From contig JAKSJA010000004.1 in assembly GCA_024398495.1 (NCBI GenBank), positions 1 through 64,000 of the forward strand: 64,000 nucleotides of DNA. The letters are read 5' to 3'. Positions 48,055 through 56,918 of this stretch are shown in pieces. The translations under genes were made by a program, and so were the position numbers. The first letter of the stretch is position 1; each line of letters opens with the position of its first letter. The notes beneath the pieces were generated by a model. It was not told the DNA's origin. It searched no databases and saw only the letters and a program-made list of their open reading frames with translations. The stretch is from Bacteroidaceae bacterium (lineage in GTDB: Bacteria > Bacteroidota > Bacteroidia > Bacteroidales > Bacteroidaceae).

Positions 48055-48843
48055 CTATGAATTTATTATCTTAATCGCCTCGGCTAACTGTTTCTCTATA
48101 GGCATTGCGGTGTCTATCCAGTTGATGCTAAAGCCTCGGCGTTCCATCCCGCGGAACCATGTCATCTGACGCTTCGCAAACTGATGAATGGCTATTTCCA
48201 ACTGCGAAAACATTTCTTCATACGTAAGTCTGCCTATAATATGTTCAGTAAGATATTTGTACTCCAATCCATAATATATCAGGTCTTCCGCTGACACCGT
48301 CCGCAACAGTTCTCTTATCTCATCCAGCATACCGTCTTCCAGGCGTTGTTTCAAGCGACGTGTTATCCTCTCTCTCCGCACCTCTCTGTCTATGTGCAGA
48401 CCTATGATGACCGACTGCAACGGTGTCCCTTTCTTTCCCAGTGCCAGAGGCCTGTCACGATGACGGCGTTCTCTTTCTTCTTCACTCTTCTTCGGAGGGA
48501 TAATATAATTATCCAGCACTGATTCTATATAAAGTCCAGATCCACCGCACAATATCGGCTGTACGTTCCTTGCTGTACAGTCTCCATAAGCACGCAAAAA
48601 ATCCTGTTGATAACGGTGTATATTGTATTTCTCTCCTGGGTCACAGATGTCTATCAGATGATAAGGTACACCATCATAATCTTCCAAATCCTTGCCGGTA
48701 CCCAACGTCATACCTCTATACACCTGTCGCGAGTCACCGCTGATAATCTCTGTCGGCACACCGTCATTGATAAATCGTTTTGCGAGCTTTACCGCAAAAG
48801 CTGTTTTTCCGCAAGCTGTAGGACCGATTATCGTTATCATCAT
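48055..48843 (-). CDS. miaA: MiaA-like tRNA dimethylallyltransferase, short form
   Basis: Homologue of the enzyme that isopentenylates A37 of tRNAs reading UNN codons. The catalytic core is intact: the P-loop TIIGPTACGKTAFAVKLA, the SGDSRQVYRGMTLGTGK segment with the catalytic Asp, LIDICDPGEKYN and GGSGLYIESVLDNY. At 262 residues it is about 40-50 shorter than usual. The segment that normally lies between PP and the R-x-R-rich part, including the RVIRALEV-type helix, is missing. The end with QLEIAIHQFAKRQMTWFRG is the normal C-terminal signature. Bacteroidales often carry two miaA homologues; this is probably the shorter one. Last gene of the fabD run. Confidence 0.88.
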   Translation of the reverse strand: MMITIIGPTACGKTAFAVKLAKRFINDGVPTEIISGDSRQVYRGMTLGTGKDLEDYDGVPYHLIDICDPGEKYNIHRYQQDFLRAYGDCTARNVQPILCGGSGLYIESVLDNYIIPPKKSEEERERRHRDRPLALGKKGTPLQSVIIGLHIDREVRRERITRRLKQRLEDGMLDEIRELLRTVSAEDLIYYGLEYKYLTEHIIGRLTYEEMFSQLEIAIHQFAKRQMTWFRGMERRGFSINWIDTAMPIEKQLAEAIKIINS

Positions 48844-48873
48844 CTTGTTGTTTCAACCTTAAGACACAATATC

Positions 48874-50007
48874 CTAACTCTGGAAAGAATTCAATGTTTC
48901 CGCCACATAACGGGTCTCTTCCATTGTCATCGCAGGACCTATAGGAATACTGAGTTCCTGTTCTGCAATACGTTCCGTAACTGGCAACGACAAATCATTC
49001 CAATCTTTGTAGCACTCCTGCTTATGCGGTGGTATAGGGTAATGAATTAACGTTTCTATTCCCTTATCTAAAAGATACTGCTGCAACCTGTCGCGATCTG
49101 CACATAAAATAGGGAACAGATGGAAGACGGAATCGGCAATACATTCCTCCACACCTGTATACACATCATTGATGCATGGTAGTGAAATGTTTGCATTTTT
49201 TATATTCTCATAGTAATACCGTGCAATATTGCGACGGTGTTCATTGTCCTCATCCAGATGTTTCAGCTTCACGCTGAGCACGGCAGCCTGTATCTCATCC
49301 AACCGCGAATTACGTCCTTGATATTTGAACCAATATTTCTTCTGACTGCCGTAGTTTGCAAGTGTACGGACAACGTCTACCAATGCCTTATTGTCTGTTG
49401 TCACCCCACCGCCATCACCAAGTGCGCCAAGGTTTTTTCCTGGATAGAAACTCCATGCCTGTGCTGATACAGAGGCCTTATAATCAGCCATTTCATCCCA
49501 TTTCATCCCATGTGCTTGGGCACAGTCAGCAACGAGTAGCAAGTTATTTTTTCTACACAGCTCTCCTATTTTTGGAGTATAGGCATTACGTCCATACAGA
49601 TGTACTATCATCACTGCTTTCGTGCGCGGTGTGATAAGCCTTTCAACCTCGTCTTCGTCTATTTCAAGAGTTTCCCATCGTGGTTCGGCAAGCACTGGTA
49701 CGAGATTGTTTTCCGTTATTGCCAGTATCGTTGCTATATATGTATTTGCTGGTACTATCACTTCATCACCATCGTGCAGCATTCCCAATTCTTTATAGGC
49801 ACGCAGGATGCAGATGAGGGCATCAAGTCCGTTGGCACACCCAACACAATAATCCGCACCGACATAATTGCTGAAATCTCTTTCAAAAATCCTATTCTGC
49901 TCACCATGCAGATACCATCCTGAATCAATGACTGAATCCACTGCTGCATGTATCTCGTCAGCATATTTTGCAGTGACATCCTTTAATGATAGAAACGGAA
50001 CATACAT
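48874..50007 (-). CDS. DegT/DnrJ/EryC1-family aminotransferase
   Basis: PLP-dependent sugar aminotransferase family, 377 residues. The N-terminus MYVPFLSLKDVTAKYADEI is typical; VGCANGLDALICIL binds the cofactor, DCAQAHGMKW contains the conserved Asp, and the Schiff-base Lys lies in SFYPGKNLGALGDGG. The closest known activities make aminodeoxy sugars for surface polysaccharides; the substrate is not defined here. It follows uvrA by 7 bp and precedes miaA by 30 bp, an odd mixed-function run. Confidence 0.92.
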   Translation of the reverse strand: MYVPFLSLKDVTAKYADEIHAAVDSVIDSGWYLHGEQNRIFERDFSNYVGADYCVGCANGLDALICILRAYKELGMLHDGDEVIVPANTYIATILAITENNLVPVLAEPRWETLEIDEDEVERLITPRTKAVMIVHLYGRNAYTPKIGELCRKNNLLLVADCAQAHGMKWDEMADYKASVSAQAWSFYPGKNLGALGDGGGVTTDNKALVDVVRTLANYGSQKKYWFKYQGRNSRLDEIQAAVLSVKLKHLDEDNEHRRNIARYYYENIKNANISLPCINDVYTGVEECIADSVFHLFPILCADRDRLQQYLLDKGIETLIHYPIPPHKQECYKDWNDLSLPVTERIAEQELSIPIGPAMTMEETRYVAETLNSFQS

Positions 50008-50014
50008 AATATAC

Positions 50015-52624
50015 TCATTTATTTTTTATCTCCTCTTTCAAGAACTCTGCCGTATATGATTTTATTTCACCAGCATCATATTTTTTTACCATCTCTTCTG
50101 GCGTACCGGCAAAAACAATCTCTCCGCCACCTCTACCACCATCAGGTCCCATATCCACGATGTAATCGGCCAATTTTATCACATCCATGTTATGCTCTAT
50201 CACAATAACCGTATTGCCTTTATCCACCAGTTTCTGTAACACCTCTGCAAGTACCCTAATATCTTCAAAATGCAAACCTGTTGTCGGCTCATCAAGGATA
50301 TACACAGTCTTGCCGGTATCGCGTTTTGCCAGTTCTGTAGCCAGTTTTATGCGCTGTGCTTCACCACCAGAGATTGTCGTCGAGGGCTGACCGAGTTTAA
50401 TATATCCCAGTCCTACGTCTTTCAAAGTCTTTATCTTATGCAGGATATGAGGTATATTATCGAAGAACTCACATGCTGTATCAATAGTCATATCCAGCAC
50501 ATCGGCAATGCTCTTTCCTCTGTACCTCACCTCCAGTGTCTCACGGTTATAGCGTTTGCCGTGACAAGCCTCACAAGGGACATATACATCTGGCATGAAG
50601 TTCATCTCTATCGTCCTATAGCCATTACCCATACACGTCTCGCATCTACCTCCGTTCATATTGAAAGAGAAACGTCCTGGCTTGTATCCTCGTATCTTCG
50701 CCTCTGGCAATGCCACAAAAAGGTTGCGTATATCCGTGAACACGCCTGTATATGTTGCAGGATTGGAACGTGGAATTCTGCCTATAGGACTCTGATCGAC
50801 ATCTATCACTTTGTCTATATTCTCCAACCCTTCAATGTCATCATAATCCAACGGTTTCCGCAGGGAACGGTAACATTGTTGTGACAATATCGGATACAAC
50901 GTCTGGTTTATCAATGTTGACTTTCCCGACCCAGACACACCGGTAACAACGGTTAACGTGCCTAATGGTATCTGTAGTGTCACATTCTTCAGATTATTTC
51001 CCCTGCAACCACTAAGAGTCAGCATATTGCCGTTACCCTTACGTCTGTATTTCGACAGTTCTATCTTCTTTATGCCGTTCAGGTACTGTGCCGTCAGCGA
51101 CATATTTGCATTATTCTTTTCCATCAGTTGGGATGGATGTCCTGCAAAAATTATGTTTCCGCCATTCACACCTGCCCCAGGTCCCACATCGACGAGATAG
51201 TCTGCTGACAGCATCATCTCCTTGTCATGTTCAACCACGATAACGGAGTTTCCTATGTCTCTCAACTCTCGCAGGGAGTTTATCAACTTTATGTTGTCAC
51301 GTTGATGCAGACCTATAGACGGTTCATCAAGGATATACAGCACATTCACCAACTGGCTGCCTATCTGCGTTGCCAGACGGATACGCTGCGACTCTCCTCC
51401 GGACAGTTCGGCGCTCTGTCTGTTCAGCGCAAGATACTCCAGTCCTACCTCCATAAGGAAGTTAACTCTCGTACGTATCTCCTTCAGTATCTCCTCTGCT
51501 ATCTTTCCCTGCTGCGTGTCAAGGTGTTCTGGCACCTTCTCAAGCCATTGTTGCAGGTCTGCTATGTCCATCTCTGCCACTTCAGAGATATTCTTATCCC
51601 ATATACGGTATGACAAAGCTTCTTTATTCAACCTGTGTCCGTGACACTCTGGGCATACGGAACGTGTCTCAAACTGCTCCAGCCACCGTTTGCCTTCTAT
51701 GCTGTCGTCATCCATGAATTTCTTCATGTCTTCCTCCGTACCGTGATATTCCTTCACATATCCAAGGCCATTGCATACTGGACACATCCCCTGCGGGGAA
51801 TTGAAGGAGAAGTTGTTCGGTGCGGGGTCGTGATAAGCCATCCCTGTAGTGGGACACATCAGACGTTTACTGTAATACTTTGCGTTACGTGTATCATTGT
51901 CAATTATCATAATGATGCCGTCACCAAGTTTCATGGCTATTGTCACCGACCGTTTCAGGCGTTCCATGACAGCATCGGCATCTGTGGTGTCTATCACCAA
52001 CTTATCCACCACGACTTCAATATCGTGGTTTTTGTATCTATCCACACGCATGTCTTGTGCAAGAGGCATTATCTCTCCGTCAACACGTACATACAGATAC
52101 CCTCGGCGTATCATGCTCTCAAAAAGTTCGCGGTAGTGTCCCTTGCGGCTCTGCACCAACGGGGCGAGGATGAGGATAGGACGGTCTTTATATTCGTTCA
52201 TTACCATCTCAATCACCATCTCTTCCGTATATTTCACCATCTCCTCACCGGTATGATAACTGTATGCCTTGCCGGCACGAGCAAAGAGAAGACGCAGGAA
52301 GTCGTATATCTCTGTTGTCGTTCCTACGGTGGAACGGGGATTTTTGTTTGTTGTCTTCTGTTCTATGGAGATGACTGGCGATAGTCCTGTAATCTTATCC
52401 ACGTCAGGACGCTGCATATTACCGAGGAAGTTACGGGCATAGGCAGAAAAAGTCTCTATATATCTCCTCTGCCCTTCTGCGTAGATGGTATCAAAGGCCA
52501 GCGATGACTTGCCGCTGCCACTGATACCAGTTATCACGGTAAGGGCATTACGGGGAATGTTCACGTTCACATTTCTCAGATTGTGAACACGTGCTCCAAG
52601 GACTTTTATTTCTTTATCTTCCAC
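50015..52624 (-). CDS. uvrA: UvrA excinuclease ATPase with a much shortened insertion domain
   Basis: Damage-recognition subunit of nucleotide excision repair. The two ABC ATPase modules are complete: Walker A ITGISGSGKSSL (31-42) and VVTGVSGSGKSTL, signatures LSGGESQRIRLATQI and ISGGEAQRIKLATEL, Walker B YILDEPSIGLH and YILDEPTTGLH. The UvrB-binding region (about 115-245) is present. Zinc module 2 has Cys281, Cys284, Cys324 and Cys327, but only about 39 residues separate the pairs, where UvrA normally has an insertion domain of about 110. Total length is 869, against about 940 usual. Zinc module 1 has only Cys257 (CPTTG) before the C-terminal pair. Overlaps the GH13 stop by 19 bp. Confidence 0.93.
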   Translation of the reverse strand: MEDKEIKVLGARVHNLRNVNVNIPRNALTVITGISGSGKSSLAFDTIYAEGQRRYIETFSAYARNFLGNMQRPDVDKITGLSPVISIEQKTTNKNPRSTVGTTTEIYDFLRLLFARAGKAYSYHTGEEMVKYTEEMVIEMVMNEYKDRPILILAPLVQSRKGHYRELFESMIRRGYLYVRVDGEIMPLAQDMRVDRYKNHDIEVVVDKLVIDTTDADAVMERLKRSVTIAMKLGDGIIMIIDNDTRNAKYYSKRLMCPTTGMAYHDPAPNNFSFNSPQGMCPVCNGLGYVKEYHGTEEDMKKFMDDDSIEGKRWLEQFETRSVCPECHGHRLNKEALSYRIWDKNISEVAEMDIADLQQWLEKVPEHLDTQQGKIAEEILKEIRTRVNFLMEVGLEYLALNRQSAELSGGESQRIRLATQIGSQLVNVLYILDEPSIGLHQRDNIKLINSLRELRDIGNSVIVVEHDKEMMLSADYLVDVGPGAGVNGGNIIFAGHPSQLMEKNNANMSLTAQYLNGIKKIELSKYRRKGNGNMLTLSGCRGNNLKNVTLQIPLGTLTVVTGVSGSGKSTLINQTLYPILSQQCYRSLRKPLDYDDIEGLENIDKVIDVDQSPIGRIPRSNPATYTGVFTDIRNLFVALPEAKIRGYKPGRFSFNMNGGRCETCMGNGYRTIEMNFMPDVYVPCEACHGKRYNRETLEVRYRGKSIADVLDMTIDTACEFFDNIPHILHKIKTLKDVGLGYIKLGQPSTTISGGEAQRIKLATELAKRDTGKTVYILDEPTTGLHFEDIRVLAEVLQKLVDKGNTVIVIEHNMDVIKLADYIVDMGPDGGRGGGEIVFAGTPEEMVKKYDAGEIKSYTAEFLKEEIKNK

Positions 52625-54153
52625 GCTACAGCAAAATGTGCCGGTATCGTCAATGACACACTATCATCTGGATTCAATACAAACGTGCCTTTTTTGCCTG
52701 ACAGCAACTCCATAGAAGCATGTTTTCCTGTTGGCAGTGACATAAAGTCAAAGGCATGTGCAGGTATGCGTACCTTTACATTCGCATCTCTGTCGGAGAA
52801 GTTTGTGCATACCAACACCGTCTCGTCACCACTCTTGCGAAGAAAGGCATACTGTCTGCCGTTGTCGAAATGGTCACTTGCTGGATTCACATACATCAAA
52901 TCGAAAAAATCGCCCTCACGCAATGCTTTTTCCTTATTGGCAAGAGTCAGTACTTTCTTATATACGTCAAAGACTTCCTTTTCTTCCTTTGTCAGTTTTC
53001 CCATCGTCTTATGGTGTACGGATGTCGGAGTCCAGTAGTCGAAGATTGTCGTGCGTCCGTCAACACCTCCATATCCTTCCTTGTCCATAGCCTTCTCGCC
53101 ATATTCCTGACCGAAATATATCATAAATGGTGCCTTCGTCATAAACACGTTAGTGACGAGTGCAGGGAAACCGTTTCTTCCGTCTTTCGCAAAGAATTCG
53201 GATGCAACACGCTGCTCATCATGGTTCTCAAGAAAATACAGCATCTTGTCTTTTATGTCATCCACTTTCTGCCATTGTTCCGTGATACGGTATGCCGGTG
53301 TCATCCCTGTCGTTACCTGGCGTATGGTGTCATACATCCCCACCTTATCGTACAGATAGTCAAAGCCACCCTTGCCGGCATAGTTACGGTATTCAGCAGG
53401 ATTGTACACCTCACCTATGAAGATGAAATCTGGATACTGATCACGTATCTTCTTCGTGGCAAACTCCCAAAAGTCCACCGTCACCATCTCTGCCATATCG
53501 CATCGCACTCCGTCAACACCGAGGGCTGCCCAGAACAAGAGTATGTCAACCATCTTCTGCCACGTATTCTTGTTCTCGTAGTTCAGTTTTGCAGTATCTG
53601 TCCAGTCACCGTCATGAAGACGCCCAGGATAGTAGTTCTCATCAGTAAACGGTTTGAACGTACCGTTATACTCTACTGCCGTATGGTTAGGAACGAAGTC
53701 TATTATAATCTTCAATCCTGCCTTGTGGGTCCTCTCCACCAGTTCCGAAAACTCTCCCATCCTGTTCTTGACGTCATCGGCGATGTCGGGATCTACATCA
53801 TAATAGTCACAGATAGCATACGGTGACCCAGCATTTCCCTTCACATTCACTGGGTCAGACAGTGGCACGCCATACTTTCTGTAATCTGTCTTTGAAGCAT
53901 GTCTGATGATGCCGGTGTACCATATATGTGTCACCCCCATATCATGGAGTTCTTTTAACACCTTGTTATCAAAAGCACTCATCTTGCCAGCACCGTTTTC
54001 GTCTATCGTGCCATACTCCTTGTTGGTATTGTTGGCATTACCATACAGACGTGGCAACACCTGATATATAATAACCTTTTTCATATCATTTTTCTGAGCC
54101 ATACAGCACATGCTGACAATGGCAAAAACACAAATCAACAACCTCCTTATCAT
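52606..54153 (-). CDS. Exported GH13 alpha-amylase-family enzyme
   Basis: Glycoside hydrolase family 13 enzyme, 515 residues from the ATG at 54153, which gives a signal peptide (MIRRLLICVFAIVSMCCMAQ). The (beta/alpha)8 motifs are in order: IIIDFVPNHTAVEY (region I), DGVRCDMAEMVT (nucleophile Asp), FIFIGEVYN (acid Glu) and LENHDEQR (transition-state Asp). A C-terminal beta domain follows, ending in AWKIKK. Likely acts on alpha-glucans in the periplasm or outside. The frame extending to 54240 runs inside fabD and is rejected. It lies 5 bp after fabD and overlaps uvrA by 19 bp. Confidence 0.92.
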   Translation of the reverse strand: MIRRLLICVFAIVSMCCMAQKNDMKKVIIYQVLPRLYGNANNTNKEYGTIDENGAGKMSAFDNKVLKELHDMGVTHIWYTGIIRHASKTDYRKYGVPLSDPVNVKGNAGSPYAICDYYDVDPDIADDVKNRMGEFSELVERTHKAGLKIIIDFVPNHTAVEYNGTFKPFTDENYYPGRLHDGDWTDTAKLNYENKNTWQKMVDILLFWAALGVDGVRCDMAEMVTVDFWEFATKKIRDQYPDFIFIGEVYNPAEYRNYAGKGGFDYLYDKVGMYDTIRQVTTGMTPAYRITEQWQKVDDIKDKMLYFLENHDEQRVASEFFAKDGRNGFPALVTNVFMTKAPFMIYFGQEYGEKAMDKEGYGGVDGRTTIFDYWTPTSVHHKTMGKLTKEEKEVFDVYKKVLTLANKEKALREGDFFDLMYVNPASDHFDNGRQYAFLRKSGDETVLVCTNFSDRDANVKVRIPAHAFDFMSLPTGKHASMELLSGKKGTFVLNPDDSVSLTIPAHFAVAWKIKK

Positions 54154-54158
54154 CGCTG

Positions 54159-55058
54159 TCAATCTTCGATAAAACTGCTCACATTCACTTCTCGGTTTAT
54201 TTTTACTATCATTCCCTGCAAAGCTTTTCCAGGTCCACATTCCACGAAGTCAGTACCACCGTCAGCAATCATGTTCTGCACCGACTGTGTCCATCGCACA
54301 GGACTTGTCAGCTGCGCTATGAGGTTTGCCTTAATCTCTGCTGCATTGGTATGCGGTTTCGCATCCACATTCTGATATACAGGGCATACAGGACTCTTCA
54401 CCTCTGTCTTCTCTATTGCCTCCTGCAGTTCATCTTTTGCCGGCTGCATCAACGGAGAATGAAATGCACCGCCCACCTTTAGTGACAGAGCCCTTCTCGC
54501 ACCGGCTTCCTTTAACTTCTCGCAAGCCTCGCCGACAGCTTCCACATCACCGCTGATGACCAGTTGTCCCGGATTGTTATAGTTGGCAGCCACTACCACA
54601 TGACCGTCTTTGTTCACCTCTGCGCATATCTTCTCTATATCTTCGTCAGCAAGTCCTATCACCGCTGCCATCGTCGATGGCTTCTTCTCGCATGCCTTCT
54701 GCATTGCCATGGCACGCGCACTGACGAGTTGCAACCCGTCTTCAAAACTGAGTGCTCCTGCCACCGTCAGAGCGGAGAACTCGCCCAGCGAATGTCCTGC
54801 CACCATGTCAAAACTGCCATTTGCCTTCTCCGACACCAACACCGGTATCACACTGCATAGAAACACAGCCGGCTGTGTCACCTTTGTCTGACGCAGGTCT
54901 TCATCTGTGCCGTTGAACATTATGTCGGTTATCTTGAAACCAAGGATTTCATCGGCTTTGTCAAAATACTTCTTTGCCTCTGTGTTACTCTCATATAAAT
55001 CCTTACCCATTCCTGAGAACTGGGCTCCCTGTCCGGGAAAGACGAAAACTTTTTTCAT
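54159..55058 (-). CDS. fabD: Malonyl-CoA:acyl carrier protein transacylase
   Basis: Loads malonyl onto ACP for fatty-acid synthesis. The 299 residues show FVFPGQGAQFSGMGKDLY at the N-terminus, the active-site Ser in VAGHSLGEFSALTVAG, the catalytic His in GGAFHSPLMQPA and VECGPGKALQGM. First gene of the run fabD, GH13, uvrA, DegT, miaA, read from the -7 box at 55095-55102. Confidence 0.97.
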   Translation of the reverse strand: MKKVFVFPGQGAQFSGMGKDLYESNTEAKKYFDKADEILGFKITDIMFNGTDEDLRQTKVTQPAVFLCSVIPVLVSEKANGSFDMVAGHSLGEFSALTVAGALSFEDGLQLVSARAMAMQKACEKKPSTMAAVIGLADEDIEKICAEVNKDGHVVVAANYNNPGQLVISGDVEAVGEACEKLKEAGARRALSLKVGGAFHSPLMQPAKDELQEAIEKTEVKSPVCPVYQNVDAKPHTNAAEIKANLIAQLTSPVRWTQSVQNMIADGGTDFVECGPGKALQGMIVKINREVNVSSFIED

Positions 55059-55094
55059 ATCTTACAATAACTTAAAAACTTCAAAATCATTCTA

Positions 55095-55102
55095 CAAAGG
55101 TA
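55095..55102 (-). promoter_or_regulatory. -7 element of fabD
   Basis: Minus-strand TACCTTTG (55102-55095), 37 bp from the fabD ATG. The -33 region is not obvious. It is back to back with the dipeptidase promoter. Confidence 0.55.
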
Positions 55103-55174
55103 ATAAAAAAAATCTTCTCACGTTGATTTTTCTATTTTTTATCCTTATGAATAAACGAAATAAGAAAAAATGAC

Positions 55175-55182
55175 TACCTTTG
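55175..55182 (+). promoter_or_regulatory. -7 element of the dipeptidase-transporter unit
   Basis: TACCTTTG at 55175-55182 predicts a transcription start near 55189, which excludes an ATG at 55170 and supports the ATG at 55212. No clear TTTG is at -33. Confidence 0.6.
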
Positions 55183-55211
55183 CCAACAGTATTATAACAC
55201 AGAAAAAAATT

Positions 55212-56876
55212 ATGAAAAAAGTAATCACATTTATCAGTTTCATCCTACTTGCAGTAGGTACGTATGCATGTACCAATTTCATCGTTGGAAAGAAAGCCAG
55301 CACCGACGGTAGCGTCATCGTCAGTTACAACGCTGACAGTTACGGTATGTATGGCAATATGTTCCGTCATGTAGGCGGCACTCACAAGTCATTGGCCTTG
55401 CCACTTGGCTCGTCCAAGAAAGGTGAGATGAGGAAAGTCGTTGAATGGGACACCAACAGATATCTCGGTGAGATACCGCAGGCATCGGTGACATATAATG
55501 TCGTGGGACAGATGAATGAAAAACAGGTGAGCATCACAGAGACAACATTCGGAGGACGCGAGGAACTTGCAGATTCCACAGGTCTTATCGACTATGGTTC
55601 TCTCATATACATAGCACTTGAACGCAGCACAACGGCACGCGAGGCGATAAAGATCATGACCGACCTCGTAGAGAAATACGGATATTGCTCCGAAGGAGAG
55701 ACGTTTTCAATTTGCGACAAGAACGAAGCATGGGTCATGGAGATGATGGGCAAAGGCCCCGGCGGTCATGGGGCAGTATGGGTGGCAGTACGTATCCCTG
55801 ACGACTGCATCTGCGCTCATGCCAACCAAAGCCGCATCACGAAATTCCTCAAACTGTTTCCAAAAGAAGATGTCATCTACAGTAAAGACTGCATCTCCTT
55901 TGCAAAGAAGAAAGGTTTTTTCAATGGCAACAACAAGGAGTTCAGTTTCCGTGATGCTTATGCACCATGTGACTTCAGTGCCAACCGTTACTGCGAGGCA
56001 CGCGTATGGAGTTTCTTCAGACATCATGCTGACGGCATGGACAAATATCTCGACTATGTCATGGGCAAGGATATAGAACACCTTGCATCCGAGATGCCGC
56101 TGTATCTGAAGCCAAAGACATTGGTAAGTGCACAGGACATTCGTAACGACATGCGCGACCATTATGAAGGTACAGCTCTTGACATCACCGATGACCTCGG
56201 TGCAGGTGCATGGGACACTCCTTACCGCCCAAGTCCTCTGTCAAAGAACATCATCACCGAAAACGGAGACACCATCGAGGTCTTCAACGAACGTCCTACC
56301 AGTACACAGCAGACCGGTTTCGGCTTTGTTGGGCAGATGCGCAGTTGGCTTCCTGATGCTGTCGGCGGAGTAGTGTGGTGGACAAACGACGACCCTAACA
56401 TGGCTCCTTACACACCGGTCTATTGTGGTGTCAAGGACATACCTGAATGCTATCAGAGGAAAGAAAACATACAGGATGAGGCACATTTCTCATGGTCTTC
56501 TGCCTTCTGGTTGCAGAACACCGTTGCAAACATTGTATATCCTTACTATTCAAAGATATTCCCTGACCTCAAGAAGGTCCGCGATGAACTGGAGACACAG
56601 TTCTGTCACGAAGTGGAGACTTGTACCGACAGCGACCCATCACTGCTCACCTACAACTCTCTCAAGGCTGCCAGCGAGATGATGAACGCATGGAAGAAGC
56701 TCTTTGAATACATCGTCGTCAAGCATAACGACATGGTCGTCAAGAAAGAAGAAGACGGACAGTTCAAGAAGAGCAAGTACGGTTTCGGTGCAGCACCGAT
56801 ACGCCCGGGATACTCAAACAGGTTCTTCAACAAGATAAAGAAAGAGACCGGTGACAGATATGTGATAAAGAAATAA
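55212..56876 (+). CDS. Exported C69-family dipeptidase
   Basis: N-terminal-nucleophile peptidase of the PepD/C69 family, splitting dipeptides. From the ATG at 55212 the 554-residue product has a signal peptide (MKKVITFISFILLAVGTYA) followed directly by CTNFIVGKKASTDGSVIVSY; the first Cys is the family's catalytic nucleophile, exposed by processing, so the signal doubles as a propeptide. Other family segments are ITETTFGGREEL, SICDKNEAWVMEMMGKGPGG, ARIPDDCICAHANQSRI-like VRIPDDCICAHANQSRI and YRPSPLS. It ends 42 bp before the single-chain ABC transporter with no terminator between, suggesting that released amino acids are taken up by that transporter. Confidence 0.93.
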   Translation: MKKVITFISFILLAVGTYACTNFIVGKKASTDGSVIVSYNADSYGMYGNMFRHVGGTHKSLALPLGSSKKGEMRKVVEWDTNRYLGEIPQASVTYNVVGQMNEKQVSITETTFGGREELADSTGLIDYGSLIYIALERSTTAREAIKIMTDLVEKYGYCSEGETFSICDKNEAWVMEMMGKGPGGHGAVWVAVRIPDDCICAHANQSRITKFLKLFPKEDVIYSKDCISFAKKKGFFNGNNKEFSFRDAYAPCDFSANRYCEARVWSFFRHHADGMDKYLDYVMGKDIEHLASEMPLYLKPKTLVSAQDIRNDMRDHYEGTALDITDDLGAGAWDTPYRPSPLSKNIITENGDTIEVFNERPTSTQQTGFGFVGQMRSWLPDAVGGVVWWTNDDPNMAPYTPVYCGVKDIPECYQRKENIQDEAHFSWSSAFWLQNTVANIVYPYYSKIFPDLKKVRDELETQFCHEVETCTDSDPSLLTYNSLKAASEMMNAWKKLFEYIVVKHNDMVVKKEEDGQFKKSKYGFGAAPIRPGYSNRFFNKIKKETGDRYVIKK

Positions 56877-56918
56877 CAGATATCATCCATTATAGTTCAA
56901 CTAAATTACAACAGTACT

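Noticed and set aside
51635..52384. 249-codon open frame on the plus strand
   Set aside because: Antisense to uvrA and without recognisable features.
52756..53826. 356-codon open frame on the plus strand
   Set aside because: Antisense to the GH13 gene, whose four catalytic motifs are all present; no domain in the antisense translation.
54154..54240. Longer N-terminus of the GH13 protein
   Set aside because: It would lie inside fabD, and the signal peptide begins only at the ATG at 54153.
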